Shown here piece after piece: positions 56,593-64,000 of a stretch of DNA of 64,000 nucleotides. The DNA lies in contig NW_027062991.1 of assembly GCF_032884065.1 (NCBI RefSeq), forward strand, positions 24,702-88,701, in the 5' to 3' direction. A model generated the notes under the pieces. The model made no database searches. It saw nothing but the letters and a program-made list of their open reading frames with translations, and was not told where the DNA came from. This DNA is from Artemia franciscana. Its lineage: Eukaryota > Arthropoda > Branchiopoda > Anostraca > Artemiidae. Every line of letters begins with the position of its first letter. Position 1 is the stretch's first letter. Made by a program: the position numbers and the translations under genes.

Positions 56593-58140
56593 TAAGGAAA
56601 ATACAGGGAGGAAGCAAGGATTTTGTTTAAAAGATACAAAAGGGTGTTTTTCAAAATTTCAAGGGTAATTTTCGCTTGAGAAAAAAACAAGATATATCTA
56701 GATATTTTTCCACACCTGGGAGTAATTTTACCCCCTTCCTGTAGATACTTATGTATAAATATAGTACGGATACAAAAAATTGATTAATTACAATAATAAA
56801 AAAAATTATAATTATAGTAATCTCTAGTCATTTATCAAGGGATTTACACGCTGGTTTAGTGATTTTTATTTTAAGTCTCTAGCAATTTTTTTACCCAGCG
56901 GCAACCCTAATCTCCCTTGACGTGGAATACACACTGTTTTGAAAATGGAAAAAAGGATGGAAACTAGAATAATTAAAAAAGAAAGATTCGAAGGACTTTG
57001 GAGTTGTTTACCAGAAGAGGTAAGAAATACGGAAAATTCTACTTTCGGCCATTTTGGAAAGGGGTTAGGCTAGGAAAATGAAACTTTCAGGGATGGGCCT
57101 ACAGGGTAAAGTAGGGGTTCCGGGAAGGTATTTTGAAGTATCTAGGCTACCTCCGCTCCTTCTCCCTCTAGAGGGTCCTGACCGTTGATGACATTTATAA
57201 ATCTGTTATTTACAAAAATGAAACCTTGCAAAATAGATGTTTTGCTTAAATGATGTAGCCTACAAAATCATTGTTTTGTACTTAATTGTACATAGTTGTA
57301 AAACTTTGCTGAATTTACAAGGTTTTATTGATTAGGCCTACAAGGTTTAATGCAAATGCATTTCTTAAATTTTCCAAAAAACATTAATAAATTCTACTCA
57401 ATTAGTAGGTATTGCATTTCAGAACTAGAGCTAGAGAAAAAGAAACTGCTAATTGAAAATTAAGGTAGAATGTTGTTTTTCATAATTACAAGGTAAATAG
57501 GGCCAATATGACTGTCCATAGCCTATTATTGGCTTAGCAATATAGTGAACATATCACTTGATGCCTTTTTTATGCTCTTTACAAATATTATAATTGCCTC
57601 TATTGCACTTTCAAATTTAAGCACTTTAGGATTTAACCTAGAAAGATGTTTTTTGTGTACCTTCAAACCAGAAGACCTAGAATAACCTAAGCTAAACTAA
57701 CCTTATTATAAACATATTTGTGGTAAATAGGGTAAACCCACCGGTACTCAGTCACTTTGTTCACTCTTCACACTATTTGACATTCAATCTACTATAACTA
57801 CTTTATTATACCACCTAGAAATTTGATTTTTTCACAGTTAAAATTGTCTCTGTTTTCTGAACAAGTAGGTCATTAAGTTGAATAGTTTTACTTATAAAGC
57901 GCTACCTGTTTTCGAATTTAGCAAAAGCTATCAGTTCAGCTAATACCGGGTCATATGTTTCTTCAATTGAAAAAGATATTACGCAATAATACACAATCAC
58001 AGTCAGAGCCTTGCTATTTCACGGTCAATTCCAAAAAACCTGTTTAGACATTCTCTGCTGAGATCTATGACTCAGGCTCTTGGTCTTGTTATTAGACAGT
58101 TTAATGGTTTGAGATTTGTTATTTTAAATGGGTTTTTCAG
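56593..58140. other. Intergenic DNA with a family R fragment
   Basis: After the TAA duplication the sequence is AT-rich. 57065-57190 (CTTTCAGGGATGGGCCTACA, CTCCGCTCCTTCTCCCTCTA) and 57385-57480 (inverted) match the repeat found inside the Harbinger element, so that family is dispersed in the genome and not private to the transposon. Nothing else is supported. Confidence 0.55.
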
Positions 58141-58480
58141 AGAGAAAATAGTGGATCCAGGATTTTCTTTGGGGGGGGGGGGGGTGCATAATAGGTTGCT
58201 TGGATAAACTTGCAAACAAAGAAATACCCACAATTTAAAAATAACATCGACAATTATGCATTGTAGGTAGGTAGTGGAAATGGTCTAAAGTACTAAAGAG
58301 TTTCGCCTTTATTTTAATGTTTTCGGATGAAAAGAGGAGGTGATATGTCATATAATGCAGGGCTTTAATTGGATGAAAATAGGCAGTAAAGTGGCCACCA
58401 TTTCCTCACAAAAATTCAAAACTTAAATTAATAATTTTTGCACTTCTCATACAATTACTTTCTATTATACAAATCCCCTA
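58141..58480 (+). mobile_element. Second copy of the GTGGATCCAGG element (hAT-type end)
   Basis: GTGGATCCAGGATTTTCTTT and a G run, then GGTAGTGGAAATGGTCT, CCTTTATTTTAATGTTTTCG, GAGGAGGTGATATGTCATAT and CAAAACTTAAATTAATAATT. It matches 30006-30135 and then 31805-32375, skipping the 1.66-kb block and lacking the palindromic insertion. It is therefore a pre-insertion reference for 31845-32266. Confidence 0.7.
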
Positions 58481-58779
58481 AAAAACTACTAGGTTATGTT
58501 GTAAAAGCCACCCCTCTTGGCAAAAAAAAAGCAACACAAAAACCAAAACAGACTGCCAAAAAAGTAATGATAGGCCTATCAATTTCTTTTTCTCAGTGCC
58601 AAGACTCAAAAACAAAATCTTTTGACAGTAAAAAGAACTAGGCTAAATATTTTCCTTTTCAGTCCCATTGTGACAGCACAATCCTGAAATATCATTTTGA
58701 CAGCCTAAAGAAGTTAGGATTTTAGATTTCTCCTCCTTGTTATTATGAAATGAAGAAAATTCATTAAGATCCTATCACC
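58481..58779. other. Short AT-rich stretch, nothing recognised
   Basis: A lysine-rich 67-codon frame (58438-58641) reflects A-rich composition and is not called. No repeat similarity elsewhere in the window was noticed. Confidence 0.4.
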
Positions 58780-59885
58780 TACTCGTACGTTAAAAATACC
58801 TCAATTTTTCTAATTTTTCCCCTCCCTTCAGCCTCCATATGGCCGAATCGGGGAATCAAGGAAATCAAATCAATTTGTACTGTTCCCTGACACGCCTACC
58901 AATTTTCATCGTCCTAGCATGTCCAGAAGCACCAAACTCACCAAAGCACTGAACCCCACCACCTAACTCCCCCAAAGAGAGTGGATCCGGTCCGGTCACG
59001 TCAGTCACGTATCTACGACATTTATAAGCGTTTTCCAAGAATTCCGGTCTCCCCCTAATATCAACAGATTTGGTCAGGATTTGAAATAAGAGCTCTAGGA
59101 CATGAGTTCCTTCTAAATATCAAATTTCACTAAGATCCAGTTAAAAATACCTCAATTTTTCTAATTTTTCCAAATTAATAACCCCCAGCTCCCCCAAAGA
59201 GAACGTATCCGTACCAATTATGTCAATCTCGTATCTATAACTTGTGCATATTCTTTCCACCAAGTTTTATCCTGATCTCTCCGCTTTAACCGTTTTCCAA
59301 GATTTCCCCCCCCCCCAATGACACTGGATCCGGTCGGGATATAAAATAAGAGATCTGAGTTTCAAGGTCCTTCTAAATATGAAATTTCATTAAGATACGA
59401 TCACTATTTCGTAAGTTAAAAATACCTCATTTTTTCTAATATTTTAGAATTAAATCTCCCCCCCCCCCCAACTCCCTCAAAGAGAGCAGATCCGTCCCAG
59501 TTATATCAATCCCGTATTTAATACTTGTGCTTATTTTCCCCACCAAGTTTCATCCTGATCCCTCCACTCTAAGCATTTTCAAAGATTTTAGGTTCCACCC
59601 CCCAACTTCCCCTTCCCCGGATCCGGTCAGAATGTGAAATAAGATCTCTGAGACATGATATCCTTCCAAATATAAAATTTCATTAAGATCCGATCACTCC
59701 TTCGTAAGTTAAAAATAATTCATTTTTCTAATTTTTCAGAATTAACCCCCCCCCCCCGCAGCTCCCCGAAAGAGAGTGGGCCTCTCTGATACGTCTGCCA
59801 AATTTCATCGTCCTAACTTACCTGGAAGCGCCTAAAGTAGTAAAACCGCGACAGACCGACAGAATTTGCTATTGCTATATGTCAC
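58780..59885 (+). repeat. ~280-350 bp tandem units of a pyrimidine-rich repeat
   Basis: The anchor TTAAAAATACCTCA(A)TTTTTCTAA recurs near 58789, 59143, 59418 and 59708. Each unit has CCCCCAAAGAGAG, GATCCGGTCCGGT or a variant, TATCTATAAC or a variant, CTCCGCTTTAACCGTTTTCC or a variant, GATCCGGTC, AAATAAGAGCTCTGAG and CCTTCTAAATAT. It closes with TGTCACTTGGTTAATACAAA, near-palindromic and probably the family end. C runs of 8-13 occur in each unit. A single unit recurs at 63220-63545. Confidence 0.8.
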
Positions 59886-59899
59886 TTGGTTAATACAAA

Positions 59900-60600
59900 G
59901 TGCCATAAAAATATAGGCTATCAATGATAGCAAGACCGAACCCAGGAACCAGGACTAGGTCCCCTCCCTCTCCCTCCAAAAAATGTTTATCCAACACAAA
60001 AAGATGTTTAAAGCATAAAACGTGTGAAATCCAACATTTTATGTATAAAACGTTTTATGGTCGGGTGGAGGGGGATACGTGGGAGGATCCTTCCAAGGGG
60101 TGGATTTATCACGGGGAAGCGCATTTCCAAAAAGGGGATGCTGGATTTTCCAGCTTTATTTGAAAAAAAAAACATTTTTGGTTACTTTTTAAGTAACCAA
60201 AAAATTCGAGGGAAATTAGGCCACCTCCCCCGCCCCTTATTGATCAAAATTGTCCGATCAAAAGTTTGAAAACACAATTTAGCCATACAAAAATAATATG
60301 CAAATTTCGTTTTAATTATTCAGTTACGATGAGCCAAAATCAAAATCTACATTAATTCAAATGCGTTCAGAAATTAAATAAAAAAAGTTTGTTTCCGTGA
60401 AAGTAAGGAGCGGCATTAAAACTTAAAACGGATAGAAATGACTCCGTATATAAAAGGGGCTGTCCCCTCCTCAACGCCCCGCTCTTTATGCTAAAGTTTT
60501 CTATTGTTTTAAAAAGTACAACTGTGACAAAGAGTTAAATTTTAGCGTAAGGAGTGGGGGCGTTGATGAGGAGACAGCCCCTTTCATATACTGAACCCAT
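59900..60600 (-). repeat. Fold-back dispersed repeat, inverted copy with terminal hairpin
   Basis: The minus-strand version of copy A/B: AAGTAAGGAGCGGCATTAAA, TCAACGCCCCGCTCTTTATG. Two facing family ends (60443-60499 and 60536-60592) form an imperfect hairpin of about 55-bp arms (AAAGGGGCTGTCCCCTCCTC against GAGGAGACAGCCCCTTTC). A palindrome, TTGGTTACTTTTTAAGTAAC, lies near 60178-60197. Confidence 0.72.
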
Positions 60601-60889
60601 AAAGGAGGATGAAGGGATTAGACCTTCCTGCTCCCCCCAAAAATTTCTCCAACACAAGAGACGTATTAAAAATACATTTGTTTTTTAAGGTTTCTTTTTG
60701 CAACCCCTCCCCCCAGCAAGCCTTAAATGGTATTAAAGTTAAAATAAACCAACCCAAGTTTTTTTTAAACTTTTAATAGACTTCTAAATTGCATTTTGAG
60801 ATCCGATGACAGGTTATGGTTTTAAACCGACAAGACCGGAAAGATAACGAACAAAGTTTGTGCGTAATGTATCAAGAAATAATAAATAT
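60601..60889. other. Short intergenic stretch between a fold-back copy and a LINE fragment
   Basis: Contains C-rich GACCTTCCTGCTCCCCCCAA and AACCCCTCCCCCCAGC pieces similar to the long-form middle of the fold-back family; otherwise nothing is recognised. Confidence 0.4.
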
Positions 60890-61725
60890 TAGGGTGGCAT
60901 TTCGAGTTTGGTCAAAGCACCTGCTATTGAAAGTTGTGAGAGAATTAATAGTAGATCTGAAAACGCTTTGACTGTATATTTGTTTTGAATATGGGAAGCA
61001 ATTAATTTTGGGTTTACTCCCAAAGCAATTAATTTACGTGCACGGAATAGTTCGTACAGTCGAGAAAATACTAGGGAAATTATTGAAGAAAAATTATCGT
61101 TAATACAAGAAAGTTAGAGAGATCTGGAGTGCGTGTTGATGGGGGATTTTAATGCGAATACCGGTATGGAGGCTGAGATCTTAGATGTGTTGATCCCAAA
61201 TTTAGGTGATTTTGTCCCAATTTGTTGTAGAATACCACGAAGTAACAAGGATGAAAAAACAAAAATAAATATATGGTGAAGAAAGCTCCTGGCGCTTTGT
61301 GGGGAACATGATCTGATGATTACTTGCCTTTCGGGACCAACTCCTAGTGTTGTAGATTATGCGCTAATTAAAACGCAATTTGTACCTGAATCAATTAATA
61401 TGGGAACATTAGCTTTAGTTAGATCTGATCGTAGAGCTATTAAGCTTCAGCTGAAGGTTGGGCAGTTTCAGGACCGCGTCCCACGAGTAAGAAATTTCTA
61501 CAATGTGGGGTTTAGAAAAGTAGGTTTAGAAAAACGAATTAGAAATTATTTAACAGATAAGATATTGAGGCATTTAAAAGAGAGCTCTTGGAATCGCATG
61601 TAAAAAATAAGTTGAAAGCGTTAGAGGACTATGAAAAAGATGCAAATGGTGTAATTATGCAGTTAAATGAAATAAATGAGCAGTTGTGTAGATTCGTGTG
61701 GCCTGCCAAAAAAATATAAAAAAGA
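60890..61725 (+). mobile_element. LINE endonuclease fragment (different family from the first LINE)
   Basis: The translation gives GDFNANTG-like text at 61140-61165 (GGATTTTAATGCGAATACCG) and, in the open frame 61316-61603, TCLSGPTPSVVDYALI, a spacer and LVRSDRRAIKLQLKVGQFQD, where SDRRAI replaces the canonical SDHRAI of APE-type endonucleases, so the catalytic histidine is lost. It continues into RKVGLEKRIRNYLTDKI and ILRHLKESSWNRM. Stops upstream show decay, and it is cut at about 61730 by a fold-back repeat. Confidence 0.75.
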
Positions 61726-61852
61726 ATGAGCCATATTTTGATTTGAATTGCAAGTTAATTAAATTAAAAAAAACTATTTTTTAGTAACTGAAAGTAAGGA
61801 GCCACATTAAAAGTTAAAACGAGCAGAAATTAGTCCGTGAATAACAGGGGCT

Positions 61853-61965
61853 GTTCCCTTCTCAACGCCCCGCTCTTTACGCTAAAGTTTGACTCTTTCT
61901 CTCAATTCTGCTTTATTAAACAGTAAAAAACTTTAGCGTAAAGAGCGGGGCGTTGAGAAGGGAAC
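61853..61965. repeat. Perfect 38-bp-arm hairpin with 37-nt loop
   Basis: Left arm 61853-61890 (GTTCCCTTCTCAACG through CTAAAGTTT) and right arm 61928-61965 are exact reverse complements. It is formed by two facing ends of the fold-back family. Exact arms in such a diverged family suggest recent formation or gene conversion between arms. Confidence 0.93.
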
Positions 61966-63145
61966 AAACTAGTTTTTTATATTTAATTTCTGAACATTTT
62001 TGAATTAATGCATGTTTGATTTTGGCTCTCCGCACATAAATTATGAAAATGAAATTTGCATATTAATTCTTTTTTTGGCTAAATGGCTTTCTCTTAGTTT
62101 TGATCAGACAATTTTGAGGAATAAGGGGTGGGGGAGGAGGCCTAATTACCCTCCAATTTTTTGGCAACTAGAACTTTTAATTTTTATCGAACATTTTTAT
62201 TAGTAAAAAATATACGTAACTTAAGAATTAACTTGCATAATGAACTTTTATATTCTTATATTTTTATTCCGTATATGAGGGGGTTTATCCCTTCGTTAAT
62301 ACCTCACTCTTTACACTAAAGCTTAGATTTTGTCCCAACTCTTTAAGAATGACCCCTGAATCAGAAAGGCCGTAAAATAAATAGTTGAAATTACTAAAAA
62401 TACTTTAGCGTAAAGAGCGAGGTATCTAGGAGGAGATGAACCCCTCATATATGTAATAATCTCTGTTCGTTTTAAGTTTTAATGCTATCCCTTACTTTCA
62501 GTTGAAAAAACTTCTTCATATTTATTTTTTCATTGATTTTTTATAATAATGCTAGAAAATCCTGCGCCCCTTCATTGAATTCTCTTCCCCTGTGACATAT
62601 TCCTCCAAAGAAAGATCCTCTCGCATATCCCCCTCCCCTCAACCTCCCCCCAACCCAAAATAGTCCCCCTGAAAAACTGTACACTTCCCAATAACCATTA
62701 CTGTGTATAAACACTGGTCAAAGTTTGTAACTTGCAGCCCCTCTCCTGGGGACTGAGGGGGAGTAAGTCATCCCAAAGACATATTTATTAAGGTTTTCGA
62801 CTATGCTGATCGAATTGGCTATCTCAAAATTTTGATCCGTTGACTTTGGGGAAAAAATGAGCGTTGGAGGGGGCCTAGGTGCCATCCAATTTTTTGGTCA
62901 CTTAAGAAAGGCACTAGAACTTTTCATTTCCGTTAGAATGAGCCTTCTTGCGACATTTTAGGACCACTTGGTCGATACGATGACCCCTGGAAAAAAAAAA
63001 AAACACGCAACCGTGATTCGTCTTCTGGCAAAAAATACAAAATTCCACATTTTTGTAGATAGGAGCTTGAAACTTCTATAGTAGGGTTTTCTGACACGCT
63101 GAATCTGATGGTGTCATTTTCGTGACTGATGGTGTCATTTTCATT
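61926..63145 (+). repeat. Fold-back dispersed repeat: copy A-type, spacer, copy D-type
   Basis: 61926-62322 is an A-type copy (AAAACTTTAGCGTAAAGAGC to CTCACTCTTTACACTAAAGC). 62323-62397 is the same conserved spacer seen between A, B, C and D (AAGAATGACCCCTGAATCAG). 62398-63145 is a D-type copy with the long middle and tail (TTTTGATCCGTTGACTTTGG, TAGGAGCTTGAAACTTCTAT). The A-spacer-D order suggests this composite is the real mobile unit. Confidence 0.75.
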
Positions 63146-63219
63146 TTCGTAAATTAATAATCTTTGTACTTCTCATACATTTACTTTCTATTATATAAAT
63201 CAACAGACTGATTTAAAAG

Positions 63220-63545
63220 AAAATCAGAGGCTTAATGCCGGTCAGGATTTAAAATAAGAGCTCTGAGTCACGGTGTCCTTCTAAATATCAAAATTCCCCA
63301 AGATCCGATCACCAACTCATAAGTTATAAATACCTAATTTTTCTAATTTTTCCTCTCCCTATAGCCCCCCAGATGGTCGAATCTGTGAAAACGACTATAT
63401 CAAGTCAATTTATGCAGCTCCCTGACACGCCTACCAATTTTCATCGTCCTAGCTCGTACAGAAGCACCAAATCACTGAACCCCTCCCCCAACTCCCCCAA
63501 GGAGAGCAAATCCGGTACGGTTACGTCCAAATGCCCACACTTCTT
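63220..63545 (+). repeat. Single unit of the 58780-59885 repeat
   Basis: GGTCAGGATTTAAAATAAGA, TCCTTCTAAATATC, CCGATCACCAACTCATAAGT, CCTGACACGCCTACCAATTT and CAAGGAGAGCAAATCCGGT, as in the tandem block. It is preceded at 63153-63185 by AAATTAATAATCTTTGTACT, shared with 58430. Confidence 0.75.
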
Positions 63546-64000
63546 TGTTTTTTCTCACTTAAGAAAAACAGAAAAACTTTTGTGCTGAAAGAAGTAGACC
63601 TAGTACTTTTTTTATAAGTAAAAAGTGATTGGAGATCAATCAACCATGGGGGTATTTTCCAGGGGTAAATACCCCCCTCCCCCGAACGAAAAATAGAATC
63701 CTCGTTTAAACACTTTCAGAAGCACTTAGGTCTATTTGCCTATTCATAATAAGAAAGCATTATGGAACAACCTCCCTCACGTAATAGGCTAATTTATGTT
63801 CGTTTTAAATTATAATGTCGGTCCTTACATTCTTTTGAAAAATTTTATTCGTCCTCTTTCAAATTTTAAGTTTAAATTACCAACGCTAAAATCAAATTAG
63901 TTACTCAGACAATAACATTAAAAAAGATTGTTTTCAGTTGCTAGCGAGCTAAACAAATGAATTTATAATTAACCCGATGAACAAAATTTCGACTGAAAAT
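63546..64000. other. Terminal stretch, nothing recognised
   Basis: AT-rich, with one C-rich AAATACCCCCCTCCCCCGAA piece. TTATGTTCGTTTTAAATTAT at 63795 resembles the interior of the fold-back family, so a decayed copy may begin here. Confidence 0.4.

Noticed and set aside
56258-56617. 119-codon minus-strand open frame at the right end of the Harbinger element
   Set aside because: It runs out through the terminal repeat into flanking DNA and has no resemblance to transposase or partner proteins; a role as a 5' exon cannot be shown.
1-64000. LTR retrotransposons, Polintons or other capsid-bearing elements
   Set aside because: No paired long terminal repeats, gag-, integrase- or capsid-like text was noticed; the reverse transcriptase and endonuclease pieces all have LINE motifs.

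Overview
This is a repeat-dominated, AT-rich piece of a eukaryotic genome, almost certainly an arthropod. I see no single-copy host gene that I can defend. The MADF-BESS protein style, RTE-like and CR1-like LINE fragments, and several dispersed fold-back families fit a crustacean; from memory of the repeat text I lean towards a branchiopod such as Artemia, but that is a guess to be tested by search.

Layout. 1-17374 is one ~112-bp satellite, split by a 100-N gap (6779-6878) and reading in opposite directions on the two sides. The left block is nearly uniform. The right block is diverged and has a ~2.7-3.05 kb higher-order period. A broken RTE-like LINE (17375-20760, minus strand) abuts it. 21300-22960 is an old degenerate tandem repeat. 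23841-27060 is a chain of four fold-back repeats sharing inverted ends and a conserved spacer. 27090-28330 is a ~370-bp tandem array, cut by a 4190-bp hAT-like element (28331-32520) with an 8-bp target duplication; the array resumes at 32521. That element is itself a nest, including a 422-bp palindromic insertion with a 12-bp duplication. Then come a decayed transposon-type protein gene (33081-34750), a LINE RT fragment (34900-35860), a ~170-bp array with a tRNA B-box-like motif per unit (35870-37560), a 322-bp duplication, SINE-like copies and more decayed repeats.

The best-preserved element is a 9971-bp PIF/Harbinger transposon (46622-56592). It has 41-bp identical terminal inverted repeats, a TAA target duplication, and two convergent genes: a three-exon MADF-BESS DNA-binding protein (261 aa, introns in consistent phase) and a Harbinger DDE transposase open over 381 codons with D168, D258 and E295. 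In this superfamily the transposase cuts and joins while the Myb/MADF-like partner helps DNA binding and nuclear import, so the pair is a complete set. One in-frame TGA near the transposase N-terminus is the only visible doubt. The remainder (56593-64000) is more of the dispersed families, a LINE endonuclease fragment and a perfect 38-bp-arm hairpin.
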